A DNA stretch of 64,000 nucleotides from DASPOF01 sp035626155 (GCA_035626155.1 DASPOF010000012.1:1-64000); one strand, 5' to 3'; positions 24,724 to 34,851 are shown, counted from the first letter of the stretch. The notes: a model not told the origin generated them from the sequence alone. Numbers and translations: made by a program.

Positions 24724-25809
24724 CTATTCCTTGAATCCCAACTGCGCGGCGACGCGCGCGGCCGAGGCCGCCAGCGCAGGCGCCAGGCCGCCCATCAGCG
24801 CGAAGCGCGGATCGCTGGTCTGCCCGCGAACGTAACGCGCATAGATTTGCTCCATGACGGTTGCGTTCTTCCAGTGCGCCCACGCCCAGTAGAAGGCGAT
24901 GTGGCTTACGTCGCGGCCGGTCTTCGCCGCGTAGCGCTGAATCAGTTCGTTGCGCGTCATGAAGCCGGGCATGGTCGTGTGCGCCGCGGTGGCGCTCGCT
25001 TCCCCCGGGTCGCCGGCTTCGCGCCAGTAGTTGAGGACCATTCCCATGTCGATCAGCGGGTCGCCGATCGTGGACATCTCCCAGTCGAAGATTCCGGAGA
25101 TGCGGCCGACGTCGGCATAGTCGAACATCACGTTGTGCAGGAAGTAATCGTTGTGAATCAGGGTCGGGCGTTGCGCGGGTGGCATGTGCCTGGGAAGCCA
25201 TTCGCCGATCTTTTCCATCAGCGGTACTTCGCGAGTCTTGGCCTTTTCCCATCGCGCCATCCAGCCCGCGATTTGCCGCTCGAGGAATCCCTCGGGCTTG
25301 CCGAAGGCGCCCAGCCCAATCGCGTTGTAATCGACCGCGTGGAGGTCGGCGAGCGTGTCGATGAAGCCCTCCGACATGCGGCGGAACGTCGCAGGGTCCT
25401 TGCCGAGTTCGCGCGGAATCGGCTGGCGCGATTGCAGGATGATTCCCTTGCGCCGCTCCATCACGAAAAACGGAGCGCCGATGATCGAGGTGTCCTCGCA
25501 GTAGAGCATCCCGCGCGGCGCGGGCGCGAACGCCTGCCACAGCCGCGACAGAACGCGATACTCGCGCGCCATGTCGTGTCCACCGACCGGCAGAGGCCCA
25601 AAGGGCGGGCGGCGCAGCACCCATTCCTGGCCGTCGAAGCGCAAGAGGTAGGTCAGGTTGGAGTGCCCGCCGTGGAACTGACGCACCTCCATCGGGCGGT
25701 CGGCGCCCGTAAGCTTGCCGCGCAAATATTCGCTCAGCCGGCGCCAGTCGAGTTGCTCTTCGCCGCGGACTTCGCCGTAGTCAGGGACGAATTCGATCGT
25801 ATTAGCCAT
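24724..25809 (-). CDS. Aminoglycoside-phosphotransferase-fold kinase (ACAD10/11-type)
   Basis: The 361-aa protein has the APH kinase motifs: QFHGGHSNLTYLLRFDGQEW near residue 45 (nucleotide loop), a WVLRRPPFGPL lysine/arginine strand, LIHNDYFLHNVMFDY near 217 (catalytic loop, with N in place of the more usual G before D), and GIFDWEMSTIGDPLIDMG near 238 (metal site). ACAD10/11-type kinases phosphorylate 4-hydroxyacyl-CoA, after which an acyl-CoA dehydrogenase-like enzyme eliminates phosphate. The gene for an acyl-CoA dehydrogenase lies 127 bases upstream on the same strand, in keeping with that route. Confidence 0.88.
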   Translation of the reverse strand: MANTIEFVPDYGEVRGEEQLDWRRLSEYLRGKLTGADRPMEVRQFHGGHSNLTYLLRFDGQEWVLRRPPFGPLPVGGHDMAREYRVLSRLWQAFAPAPRGMLYCEDTSIIGAPFFVMERRKGIILQSRQPIPRELGKDPATFRRMSEGFIDTLADLHAVDYNAIGLGAFGKPEGFLERQIAGWMARWEKAKTREVPLMEKIGEWLPRHMPPAQRPTLIHNDYFLHNVMFDYADVGRISGIFDWEMSTIGDPLIDMGMVLNYWREAGDPGEASATAAHTTMPGFMTRNELIQRYAAKTGRDVSHIAFYWAWAHWKNATVMEQIYARYVRGQTSDPRFALMGGLAPALAASAARVAAQLGFKE

Positions 25810-25936
25810 CGGTTAAAGATTACCCCAAAAGATGCCGTTCCATCACTATCGGCATTCTTAAGCGCGCGCGGCGCAACGATCGTTCGCGGGCGCGCTCAGG
25901 ATGGCCGTCCGTCTTTCTTCATTAGCTCCAATCGGG

Positions 25937-27127
25937 TCACTTCCATTTTCTCAGTTCGCGGCGCGCGATGGTCATGCGATGGACCTCATCGGGGCCGTCG
26001 GCGATTCTGAGCGAACGGCTCTCCCGCCACATCCGCGCGATCGGCAGGTCGTCGGTCATGCCGGCGGCGCCGAAGAGCTGGATGGCGCGGTCGAGCACGC
26101 GCATCACCATGTTCGCCGCCATCACCTTGATCATGGAGATTTCCTGGCGCGCCTCGCGCTTGCCGATCGTGTCCATTTTCCACGCGGCGTGCATCACCAT
26201 CAGGCGCGTCGAGTCGATCTCGATACGCGAGTCGGCGATCCATTCCTGGATATTGGCCTTGTCGGCGAGCAGGCTCCCATGCGTAAATCGCGTGCTCGCC
26301 CGCTTGCACATCAGTTCGAGCGCGCGCTCGGCGACGCCGATCATGCGCATGCAATGATGGATCCGGCCGGGGCCGAGGCGGGCCTGCGAAATGCCGAATC
26401 CGTCGCCCTCGCGGCCGAGCACGTTGGTCGCCGGAACCCGGCAGTCCTTGTAGATGATCTCGCAATGGCCGCCGCCGCCCGTATGCCCCATCACCGGGAC
26501 CGGCCGGATGAGATTGAATCCGGGCGTATCGGTGGGAACGATGATCTGGCTTGCGCGGCGATGCGGCTCGGCGTCGGGATCCGTGACCACCATCGCAATC
26601 GCGAATGCGGAGCCGATCGCGTTCGAGGTGAACCACTTGTGCCCGTTAATCACGTAATCGTCGCCGTCGCGGACGGCGCGGGTCTTGAGCAGGGTCGGGT
26701 CGGAGCCTGCAGTGTCCGGCTCAGTCATCGAGAAACAGGTCCGCATCTCGCCCTCGAGGCACGGCTTGAGCCAGCGCTCCTTTTGATCGGCGGTGCCGAA
26801 CTCGGCGAGGATTTCCATGTTGCCGGTGTCGGGCGCCATGCAGTTGAAGGCGCGCGCGCCGAGCGGAGTGCGGCCCATCAGCTCGCATAGCGTTGCGTAC
26901 TCGTAGTTCTTGAGCCCCGGACCGTGGCGTTCATCGGGCAGGAAGAGGTTCCACAGGCCCTCGGCCTTGGCCTTCTTCCTGATTTCCTTCATTACCGGAT
27001 GTTCTTCATGAGAATCGGCGAGCTCGGGCGTCATGACGACTTTTTCGGCGGGATAAACGTACTGATCCATGAACGCGGCGACGCGCCTGCGCAGATCCTC
27101 GGTCTTGGGGCTGAGTGTAAAGTCCAT
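25937..27127 (-). CDS. Acyl-CoA dehydrogenase
   Basis: The 396-aa flavoenzyme has the acyl-CoA dehydrogenase fold: N-terminal helical domain, then FSMTEPDTAGSDPTLLKT near residue 131 (the FAD and substrate signature), WFTSNAIGSAFAIAM near 165, and the C-terminal domain with QLFGAAGMTDDLPIARMWRE near 354. The C-terminal DGPDEVHRMTIARRELRKW is of the ACAD11 or long-chain type. It removes hydrogens from acyl-CoA to FAD. Its neighbour, the APH-fold kinase downstream, supports a role in hydroxy-acid breakdown. Confidence 0.92.
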   Translation of the reverse strand: MDFTLSPKTEDLRRRVAAFMDQYVYPAEKVVMTPELADSHEEHPVMKEIRKKAKAEGLWNLFLPDERHGPGLKNYEYATLCELMGRTPLGARAFNCMAPDTGNMEILAEFGTADQKERWLKPCLEGEMRTCFSMTEPDTAGSDPTLLKTRAVRDGDDYVINGHKWFTSNAIGSAFAIAMVVTDPDAEPHRRASQIIVPTDTPGFNLIRPVPVMGHTGGGGHCEIIYKDCRVPATNVLGREGDGFGISQARLGPGRIHHCMRMIGVAERALELMCKRASTRFTHGSLLADKANIQEWIADSRIEIDSTRLMVMHAAWKMDTIGKREARQEISMIKVMAANMVMRVLDRAIQLFGAAGMTDDLPIARMWRESRSLRIADGPDEVHRMTIARRELRKWK

Positions 27128-27268
27128 ATGATTCCTCGCGGGTGCGATGGTTTGACAGCAAGAGACATAGGACAGTTGCGATTCGATTGGAAGCGCGGCA
27201 AACCAGCGCGGGCGCGCGCGTCAATCAGCATGCGGGCCCGCGCGAATCACCGCGCGAGCACGCCCCAA

Positions 27269-28012
27269 TCAGCGCGCGGGCTTGCGCATCACGTAGAACA
27301 CGTAGCCGTAGAAATCGGAGTATGCGCGGAACAGATCGTACTCGCGTTGGATGTCGTCGAGCGGCGCGGATGTGCGAGGGTCGCCGGCGTACTTCGATCG
27401 CAATTCAAGCAGGCGCGCCTCGCCGGGGCCGTAATAGTTTTTCCACCAGTCCTGCGGCGGCAGCACAAACGTCTGCAGGTCGCGGTAGCCGGCCTGCGCG
27501 GCGATTTCGCAGTTTTGCTCGCGCGACCGCATCCCCGGATAGTGGCTCGCCCAGTACTCGCGCGGTTCCTTTGGCGGCGCCGGAACGATCCACGACAACT
27601 CCGATACCGCCATCCAGCCGCCCGGCTTGAGAAACCGCCGGCACGCGGCGAGCCCGGATGCAAAGCCCATGATATAGATTGCGCCCTCGGACCAAATCAG
27701 GTCGAACGAATCGGCGGGAAAATCCATCGCGAACATCGACTGCTTGATGGTCGTAATTCGATCGGCGACTCCCGCCGCCCGCGCGCGCTCGCTTAGCTCG
27801 GTGAGAAATCTCCCGCTGAGATCGAGCGCAACGATCTCGCCCCGCGTCGCCTGCGCGAGCACGATCGTCTGCGCACCCGTGCCGCAGCCGACATCGAGGA
27901 TCCTGGGATGCGGCGCAAGCCCGCTCGTCATCGCGAGCGCGCGGAGCGTCGCCTCGGTGGAACCCGGCCCCTGGCGCGGCAATCCCTCAGTCAGCTCTTC
28001 GAGCAAACTCAT
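27269..28012 (-). CDS. Class I SAM-dependent methyltransferase
   Basis: The 247-aa protein has motif I ILDVGCGTGAQTIVLA near residue 38, the acidic end of strand 2 (EIVALDLSG) near 59, and motif IV-like SFDLIWSEGAIYIMGF near 101. The substrate domain includes WASHYPGMRSREQN and WWKNYYGPGEARL. The fold is of the ubiE/small-molecule type; I cannot name the substrate. It lies 141 bases from the acyl-CoA dehydrogenase gene and 117 bases from the helicase gene, all on the same strand but probably separate units. Confidence 0.88.
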   Translation of the reverse strand: MSLLEELTEGLPRQGPGSTEATLRALAMTSGLAPHPRILDVGCGTGAQTIVLAQATRGEIVALDLSGRFLTELSERARAAGVADRITTIKQSMFAMDFPADSFDLIWSEGAIYIMGFASGLAACRRFLKPGGWMAVSELSWIVPAPPKEPREYWASHYPGMRSREQNCEIAAQAGYRDLQTFVLPPQDWWKNYYGPGEARLLELRSKYAGDPRTSAPLDDIQREYDLFRAYSDFYGYVFYVMRKPAR

Positions 28013-28129
28013 CGCGGTTCGCCGTACTGTGGCATATGCGACGGCGATCGCGCAGCGCGTGCGGCAGGGAACCGGAAATGGAGCGCGCCAACCGATGCAT
28101 CGGCGACAGGCGCGCGAAGCTCGGCGCGG

Positions 28130-29344
<1,215 letters not shown>

Positions 29345-29542
29345 ACTGACTCCTTGAGTTCAGAGCCCCCGGATTCCAGTCTGGCGATATGGCCAAAACA
29401 GTGGGTCTGACAGGTTAGATGGTGGCGTCGCGGAATCCGACGCGCGCATAGGCCGCAATTGGCTATACAAAAAGCATACCGATCGGGCCGGGCTGGCACA
29501 ATGGGGGGGTCCGAAAGGCGATACCGGGCTATTCCGTGATGA

Positions 29543-30331
29543 TCAAAAGAGGCTGGGTTGTCGGACCGGCAGCGGATAGAACAGGCCGACGATAATCCAT
29601 GCGTCCGGATGTTGGTGGACAGTCCCGACATAAAAGTGCGTGTCAAACCTTTGGATCATTTCCCGTTCGTACTTCTGTCGGAAAGGCGCTTCCCATCCGT
29701 CGCCGTATTCCTGCCGCCATTTTCGGTAGGATTCGCTCATCTCCCAATCGGTGCAGCTCAGGTCATGGCCGCCGCATCCTGGGTCCGCGCACGAAAACTC
29801 GTATGAGAATTTGAAGGGAATTTTCTCAAGCTCCTCTCTGGGGGCCGCATCAAACAGATCAGCTTGGGTTAGAGCCTGCCTCTGCGCGGGCGTCCAATCC
29901 TCCTCGTCGGGCTCAATCTTAAGCCGCCCGATTTCTAGCGGTTTGAAGAATCCTAAAGTAGGAAAGCCGTTAGCATTACGCGCCTTTTGTAACGCACAGA
30001 GGGAAGCGGCTTTAAGTGGGAACACCCACTTCTTGCGCTCTGCCCATTGATTATCGGACGGCAGTACGCCGGAAACCGGTCTGATCGATTCGCGATCAGG
30101 GTTGAAACTTTCTGGACGCGCGTCGTTCTGCGCCTTTTGAACGCGCGCCTCGATCCACTGGTACTTGGAAAATTGCTGTTCTCGGCGTAACCGCCGATAA
30201 GGCATCGGGAAAAGGCGAATCCATTTGCCATCTTGTGTGATTCCGCCCGTGCAGGACGTCTCTAAGCTTTTGAATGACGGGACCGGATAGGTGCGAATGG
30301 TGATCAGGACGCGCTTCGTTTCCCAGGCCAT
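29543..30331 (-). CDS. Orphan 262-aa protein of a three-gene DUF488 operon
   Basis: The protein begins RVLITIRTYPVPSFKSLETS and continues CTGGITQDGKWIRLFPMPYR, a beta-rich domain. Residues about 100-165 hold basic and acidic helices. A Cys/His group follows near 176-190 (FSCADPGCGGHDLSC), then DWEMSESYRKWRQEYGDGWE and a final domain with FYVGTVHQHPDAWIIVGLFY. Similar proteins, as I recall, sit beside DUF488 genes in many bacteria with no assigned role. The Cys/His group suggests a metal site. Its start codon lies 21 bases past the DUF488 stop and inside a 16-base tandem duplication. Codon use is less GC-rich than that of its neighbours. Function unknown. Confidence 0.8.
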   Translation of the reverse strand: MAWETKRVLITIRTYPVPSFKSLETSCTGGITQDGKWIRLFPMPYRRLRREQQFSKYQWIEARVQKAQNDARPESFNPDRESIRPVSGVLPSDNQWAERKKWVFPLKAASLCALQKARNANGFPTLGFFKPLEIGRLKIEPDEEDWTPAQRQALTQADLFDAAPREELEKIPFKFSYEFSCADPGCGGHDLSCTDWEMSESYRKWRQEYGDGWEAPFRQKYEREMIQRFDTHFYVGTVHQHPDAWIIVGLFYPLPVRQPSLF

Positions 30332-30360
30332 CGCCGCTACAGGCCATCGCCGCTACAGGT
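30328..30360. repeat. 16-base tandem duplication at the DUF488/orphan junction
   Basis: The unit AGGCCATCGCCGCTAC occurs twice in direct succession (plus strand). On the coding strand it duplicates GGCGATGGCCTGTAGC, so two ATGGCC starts appear. The first ATG is out of frame with the 262-aa protein, the second is its start. The copies are identical, so the event is probably recent. Confidence 0.8.
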
Positions 30361-30877
30361 CAAAGCCGCGCAAGCCGTGATTTTCGAGAGCTTGGAAAAG
30401 CCGATGCCGATGGCATTCGCGCGGATCGGCTTCGACGCACATCAGCGCAACTGGATGTTCCAAATTGAGGAAATCGTGGAGATTTCTCAGGAAAGGCTCG
30501 ACTCGGTACGTGTCGTACCATTCCCAAATGGTTTCCCGGTTTCCCGTCGCGAGTGCCTTAGCGCGAATGTCGCGCGGGACTCCCAAGCCGGGAACATGAA
30601 GGTACTGGAATCCCGCCGCCTCAATCAGCCGCTTAAAGTTGCGGCGGCTGAACTCCGGACGATACATGCTGATAGGCGTGAATCGAATGTCAATGACCGA
30701 GCGGACTCCCGCGCCAGTCAATAGATCGACTACATCCTGCGCGGTCCGGCCTGAATAACCGAGCGTGAAAAAGTTCGCGGTTGCGGCGTCGCGCGCCTCA
30801 TTGAACAGCGCCTTGCTTTCGGCCTGCTTACGGGCGGAGCGGCTCGGCAGCTTTAACGGTCGCGGTGTTGGCGGCAT
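30353..30877 (-). CDS. DUF488 domain-containing protein
   Basis: The 174-aa protein has the DUF488 landmarks: FFTLGYSGRTAQDVVDLL near residue 36, VIDIRFTPISMYRPEFSRRN near 60, YLHVPGLGVPRD near 91, and the C-terminal CVEADPRECHRHRL near 147 with paired Cys. The family is widespread and its function is not established; the conserved Arg, Cys and His residues suggest an enzyme or metal binding. It overlaps the upstream zinc-ribbon gene by 50 bases and is followed by the 262-aa orphan, so the three are translated together. A basic, Pro-rich N-terminus (MPPTPRPLKLPSRSARKQAE) precedes the domain. Confidence 0.85.
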   Translation of the reverse strand: MPPTPRPLKLPSRSARKQAESKALFNEARDAATANFFTLGYSGRTAQDVVDLLTGAGVRSVIDIRFTPISMYRPEFSRRNFKRLIEAAGFQYLHVPGLGVPRDIRAKALATGNRETIWEWYDTYRVEPFLRNLHDFLNLEHPVALMCVEADPRECHRHRLFQALENHGLRGFDL

Positions 30878-31217
30878 CTCTTAACTGCCAATGAATTATA
30901 CCGTGTTGATCACGATGTCGAAGCAAGCCGACATCTTTTTCCACCCGGTGAACCCATTGATTGTTCGGGAACAGTTGCGGCAGACGCGTTTTCGTCCGAA
31001 TTTCGGTCCACGTCAAAGCATGGTCGGAGCCCTTTAGCGCGCCCACGATTTTCGCCTTGAACTCATCATAGGCCATTAGCCTCTTCCGCGGCCTGTCCCA
31101 CCAGGGGCTGCGGCATTTGGGACAGACTCGCGGCTCCGTGCTTGCGCTGCGCGGCAGCCATTCGTGTCCGCATCGCTCGCACTTGTAGCCCATCAAAGTG
31201 ATCGGGACTCTGGCCAT
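30828..31217 (-). CDS. Zinc-ribbon plus winged-helix-like protein, first gene of the DUF488 operon
   Basis: The 129-aa protein has a rubredoxin-type zinc ribbon near residues 11-36: CERCGHEWLPR, then VCPKCRSPWWDRP. A helical region follows (AYDEFKAKIVGALKGSDHAL, TWTEIRTKTRLPQLFPNNQW) that ends in a two-strand wing, HRDQHGIIHWQL, as in winged-helix DNA-binding domains. The tail overlaps the DUF488 gene. ATG 31217 was chosen; ATG 31193 would start just before the ribbon and remains possible. An AT-rich stretch at 31230-31330, unlike the region around it, probably holds the promoter. Likely a nucleic-acid-binding regulator or sensor; that is inference. Confidence 0.78.
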   Translation of the reverse strand: MARVPITLMGYKCERCGHEWLPRSASTEPRVCPKCRSPWWDRPRKRLMAYDEFKAKIVGALKGSDHALTWTEIRTKTRLPQLFPNNQWVHRVEKDVGLLRHRDQHGIIHWQLRDAANTATVKAAEPLRP

Positions 31218-31402
31218 GGTGCTCAACCTCACGCTTATCATAAACACGATTCAGATAATTCGCAAGGCCATGTTAATCAAGGTAATATTTATAATTGCAG
31301 TGTTTGTAAAGGACATAGAGACGATACCGTTTCAACGGGCGCGAGTCGTATGGGGGATCCGTCAAAGCTGCTGCGTTTGTGCCCGCTTCGCGCCCGGGCG
31401 CG
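31218..31402. promoter_or_regulatory. AT-rich probable promoter region of the DUF488 operon
   Basis: The 185-base gap upstream of the zinc-ribbon gene is strikingly AT-rich from about 31235 to 31320 (for example TTAATCAAGGTAATATTTATAATTG near 31273-31297, of which TAATATTTATAATT is the densest part). That is unusual for this genome and suits a promoter acquired with the operon. No single -35/-10 pair stands out. Confidence 0.4.
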
Positions 31403-32170
31403 TTAGAACTTGCCGTGGCGGCCTGCGCCCTGGGCGAAGCGCGTGGCGCCTTCGCGCGACTCGCCGGAGCGTAGCGTCGTGGAACCGCGGTAGTGTTCGT
31501 TGCGCAGCGCATCCTTGAGCGGGAGCGCCCATCCCTCGTAAGCCGACATCCTGTCGCTCCGGACACATCGCTGCGGAAATGCGGCGATCTGCTGCGCGAG
31601 TTCCTTTGCCGCCGCCAGTGCGCCGCCCTTCTCCACGAGCCGATTTGCAAGCCCCATGCGGAGCGCCTCATCGCCCGAAACGCCGCGTCCGGTCAGGATC
31701 ATGTCCATCGCGTTGCTCATCCCGATCAGCCTCGGGAGCCGCACCGTGCCGCCGTCGATCAGCGGCACGCCCCAGCGCCGGCAAAATACGCCGAACACGG
31801 CATCGCGCGCCGCCACCCGCATGTCGCACCACAGCGCGAGTTCGAGGCCGCCCGCGACCGCGTAACCCTCGACCGCGGCGATGACCGGCTTGCCAAGCAG
31901 CATGCGCGAGGGACCGAGCGGACCATCGGTGTCCTCGGTGACGACGCGCCCGCTGCCTCCGGCCGCGACCGCCTTAAGGTCCGCACCCGCGCAGAAGTAT
32001 CCGCGGGCGCCGGTCAGAATCGCGACGGAAAGCGCATCGTCCCGATCGAAGCGGCGGAACGCCTCCACGAGCGCCTCGGCGGTCGGACCGTTTACCGCGT
32101 TTCGGACCTCGGGGCGATTGATGGTGACGATTGCGATCGGTCCATCGACTTCGAATTCGACCAGGCTCAT
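31403..32170 (-). CDS. Enoyl-CoA hydratase/isomerase (crotonase) family protein
   Basis: The 255-aa protein has the crotonase segments NRPEVRNAVNGPT near residue 19, YFCAGADLKAVAAGG near 60 (oxyanion hole), and AVEGYAVAGGLELALWCDMR near 100. The catalytic glutamates of hydratases are replaced: the loop reads RRWGVPLIDGGTVRLPRLIG, typical of a common crotonase subgroup of unknown specificity. ATG 32170 has GGGAGG upstream; GTG 32179 is possible but less likely. It lies downstream of the AT-rich DUF488 promoter region and is transcribed in the same direction, but the 147-base gap to the upstream AAA gene suggests its own promoter. Confidence 0.87.
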   Translation of the reverse strand: MSLVEFEVDGPIAIVTINRPEVRNAVNGPTAEALVEAFRRFDRDDALSVAILTGARGYFCAGADLKAVAAGGSGRVVTEDTDGPLGPSRMLLGKPVIAAVEGYAVAGGLELALWCDMRVAARDAVFGVFCRRWGVPLIDGGTVRLPRLIGMSNAMDMILTGRGVSGDEALRMGLANRLVEKGGALAAAKELAQQIAAFPQRCVRSDRMSAYEGWALPLKDALRNEHYRGSTTLRSGESREGATRFAQGAGRHGKF

Positions 32171-32317
32171 AAGCGACACCTCCCGCGCCGGCGGCGCATT
32201 TGGTGACGAAGGTTCGCGCGATGGGCCGGATCATGCAAGGGGCGCCGGACGCATGGCGATCGGGAAACCGGGCGGTGTTGCGGATCGACGCCGCGATACG
32301 CCGGGCTCGGGCGTGGT

Positions 32318-33970
32318 TCAGACCGCTCCGCTCACGGCTCTGCGCGACTCGAAGAACTGCTTGAGCGCCTCGTGCGCGTCGAGCACGACCCGGCCCGGGC
32401 CGCCGGCGGTGTCGACGACCAGGTAGTTTCGCGCCGGGATTTCGGTGAGCGGGACGAAATCGGCCTCCTGCTGGAGAAACACCTCCACATCGGCATCGGA
32501 GACCTCACCGAGCCGTTTCGAGCGCTCGCTCAGCCGGCGCATTATCTCGTTGCGGTCCGCCCGGCACTCGATGAACAGTATCGGCACGCCTACGCGCGCC
32601 GCCGCCTCCATCACGGAGCGCCGGTTGATGGGATCCTTGAACGTGCCGTCGAGAATTACCCCGCGGCCCTCGCGGAGCATCGCCTCCGCCTCGTGGATCA
32701 TCGTCTCGTACGTGCGCTGCGTGAAACCCTCGGTGTAGATGCCGGTATCGTAGGCGCTATGCACATGAACATCGGCCGGGATTCCCGCCAGCCGCTTGCG
32801 GACCCGGTCGGAATTGATAACCGCGAAGCCGGTGCGATAACGGAGCATCCGCGCGACCGTCGATTTGCCGGTCGCCGATTTGCCGCACACTACGATCGTG
32901 GCCGGCGCCGCGCTCGCCGCGTAGCCATACGCCAGGCCGAAGTAATTGCGCGCCGCGGTGCGGGCGCGATCGCGCTCGCCCGGTTCCACCTCGTCCTCGA
33001 GGCTCTTCAGCGTGGCGACCTTCGCGCGCACCACGGCCCGATAGCATTTGTAGAAGGGAACGAACTCGATGAGTCCGTCGTCGCCCGAGGCCGCCACGTA
33101 TGAATCGACGGCCTCGTCGGCCAGCTCGCGCGCGCCGAGGCGGTCGAGGTCCATCGCGAAGAAGGCGAGATCGGAGGCGACATCGCCGTAGCGCAGGCGC
33201 TCGCTGAACTCGACGCAGTCGATCATCTTGATGCCGCCGTCGCTCACGAAAATGTGCTCGCATCGGAGATCGCCGTGCCCCTCGACCACGCGATGCGCGC
33301 GGACGCGGTCGTTGATCGCCTCCCAGTGCGCGGCGATGAAGCCGCCGAGATACTGCTCGAGTGCGATGTACTGGCGCGATTCGATGGTGTTGCCGATGAA
33401 GCGATCGCACTCGGTCAGATTGCCCACCACCAGCCGCCAAATCGCAGCGGCCGACCCGTAAGTCCATCCGAGCTGCGACGAGCACTGCTTGTGAAAGTCG
33501 AAGATTCGCGCCGCGACCGCGCGGATGGTCTTCGCGTCGGCCCGGCCGGCCCGAATCAGCCCGTCGAGCATCCGCTCCTCGGGCAGCCGCACCATCTTTA
33601 CGGCATACTCGACGGCATCCGGAACCGGCCCGCGCGCCTCTTCGCCAAGCATTAAGCCGGCCGCGCCGCGCAGAATCGGATACACGCCCAAATAGACGTC
33701 CGGGGCGAGCCTGCGGTTGAGCCGGACCTCCTCGCAGCAGAGTTGATAGCGGCGGCTTAAGTCGGCGCAATCGAGGAACGCGAATCGCACCGGCTTTTTC
33801 AGCTTGTAGACGAAGTCGCCCGCGATGAACACGTAGGAGATATGCGTCTGGCGAAGCTCCACCCGCGCGGCAGGATCCGGATAAAACTCCGGACGCAACA
33901 TCGCGCGGACCAGCTCCGGTAGCGGCCGCGCCTGAACCTCTCGCGACTGAACCGCTCCTCCCGCTGCCAT
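32318..33970 (-). CDS. Fusion protein: APH-fold kinase plus P-loop (AAA/zeta-like) ATPase
   Basis: The 550-aa protein has two domains. Residues about 30-330 are an aminoglycoside-phosphotransferase-like kinase with VEGHGDLRCEHIFVSDGG and MIDCVEFSERLRYGDVASDL as catalytic and metal motifs. Residues about 360-540 are a P-loop kinase: Walker A VVCGKSATGKSTVARML near 364, INSDRVRKRL near 390, and a lid region RLSERSKRL. This COG0645/COG2187-type fusion is found in many proteobacteria beside USP and CBS genes, as here. The substrate is not known. It is 21 bases downstream of the USP-CBS gene, in one operon. Confidence 0.88.
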   Translation of the reverse strand: MAAGGAVQSREVQARPLPELVRAMLRPEFYPDPAARVELRQTHISYVFIAGDFVYKLKKPVRFAFLDCADLSRRYQLCCEEVRLNRRLAPDVYLGVYPILRGAAGLMLGEEARGPVPDAVEYAVKMVRLPEERMLDGLIRAGRADAKTIRAVAARIFDFHKQCSSQLGWTYGSAAAIWRLVVGNLTECDRFIGNTIESRQYIALEQYLGGFIAAHWEAINDRVRAHRVVEGHGDLRCEHIFVSDGGIKMIDCVEFSERLRYGDVASDLAFFAMDLDRLGARELADEAVDSYVAASGDDGLIEFVPFYKCYRAVVRAKVATLKSLEDEVEPGERDRARTAARNYFGLAYGYAASAAPATIVVCGKSATGKSTVARMLRYRTGFAVINSDRVRKRLAGIPADVHVHSAYDTGIYTEGFTQRTYETMIHEAEAMLREGRGVILDGTFKDPINRRSVMEAAARVGVPILFIECRADRNEIMRRLSERSKRLGEVSDADVEVFLQQEADFVPLTEIPARNYLVVDTAGGPGRVVLDAHEALKQFFESRRAVSGAV

Positions 33971-33991
33971 GACTAACGCTCCGTTGCGATC

Positions 33992-34801
33992 TCAGTCCTC
34001 GCCGCCGCCCAGCGCCTGAACCACGTCGGTGATCGTGATCACGCCCACCAGCTTGCCGTCCTCGACCACCGGCAGGCCGCCGATCTTGCGCTGGCGCAGC
34101 AGCCGCGCCGCCTCGTGGATGTCGGTATCGGGCGCGACGGTAATCAGCGCCTCGCTCATCGCCTTGAACGCCTCGGTCTTCTCCAGGTATCCGACGTGCA
34201 CCCTGATGTCGCGGTCCGTGACGATTCCCACTACCTGCTCATCCTTCAGTATCGGAACGCAGCGGAAACCGCCCTCGACCATCTTGTCATGGACCGACGA
34301 GAGCATTTCGTTGGGCGCCGCGGTCACCGGGTTCTTCGTCATCCAGGCGCTGACGCGGGTCTTTTCGGGGTGGATGTAACGCGTGGTCAGGACCGGGCAG
34401 GGCGCCTCGCGAAGCACGATCTCCGCGACGCTGCCGATGAAGAAGCGGGAGAACCCCCGGCGCCCGTGCGTGGCCATCACGATCAGGTCGGCTCCGATCC
34501 TTTTGGCCGTCTTCAGGATTGATCCCGCGGGCTCGCCCAGATGGGTCGACAACTCGAACTTCACCCCGGACAGATGCTTGCGGGCGATTTCCTGGAGTTT
34601 CTGGTTGGCTGTTTCCTCCTGGCCCTTGTAGAGGTCCACGTAAACCGGCAGCCCGGTTGGCGGAATTATCATCGGCACCACGTGGAAGACGTAAACGGTG
34701 CCATCGCTCTGGCGCGCGATCTGCGCCGCCATTTCAAGCGCAGACATCGAGTTATCATCGAAATCGACGGGGCAAAGGATTTTGCGATAAGGGAACGCCA
34801 T
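33992..34801 (-). CDS. Universal stress protein fused to a CBS-pair domain
   Basis: The 269-aa protein has an N-terminal USP domain (residues about 3-140) with YRKILCPVDFDDNSMSALEM and the ATP signature ATHGRRGFSRFFIGSVAE. It is followed by two CBS motifs (residues about 150-265), the second ending GLPVVEDGKLVGVITITDVV. CBS pairs sense adenine nucleotides; USP binds ATP, so it may report energy state. GAGGAG precedes ATG 34801; the longer frame upstream is discarded. A sigma54-type promoter lies 50-66 bases upstream, and the APH-AAA gene follows. Confidence 0.92.
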   Translation of the reverse strand: MAFPYRKILCPVDFDDNSMSALEMAAQIARQSDGTVYVFHVVPMIIPPTGLPVYVDLYKGQEETANQKLQEIARKHLSGVKFELSTHLGEPAGSILKTAKRIGADLIVMATHGRRGFSRFFIGSVAEIVLREAPCPVLTTRYIHPEKTRVSAWMTKNPVTAAPNEMLSSVHDKMVEGGFRCVPILKDEQVVGIVTDRDIRVHVGYLEKTEAFKAMSEALITVAPDTDIHEAARLLRQRKIGGLPVVEDGKLVGVITITDVVQALGGGED

Positions 34802-34851
34802 ATTGGTTAGCTCCTCTGGGGTTTGCCGCTTTACCCAAGAACGATCGGCAT

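Noticed and set aside
29345..29542. Sigma54-like TGGCACAATGGGGGGG near 29494
   Set aside because: The -12 half lacks GC at the required spacing.
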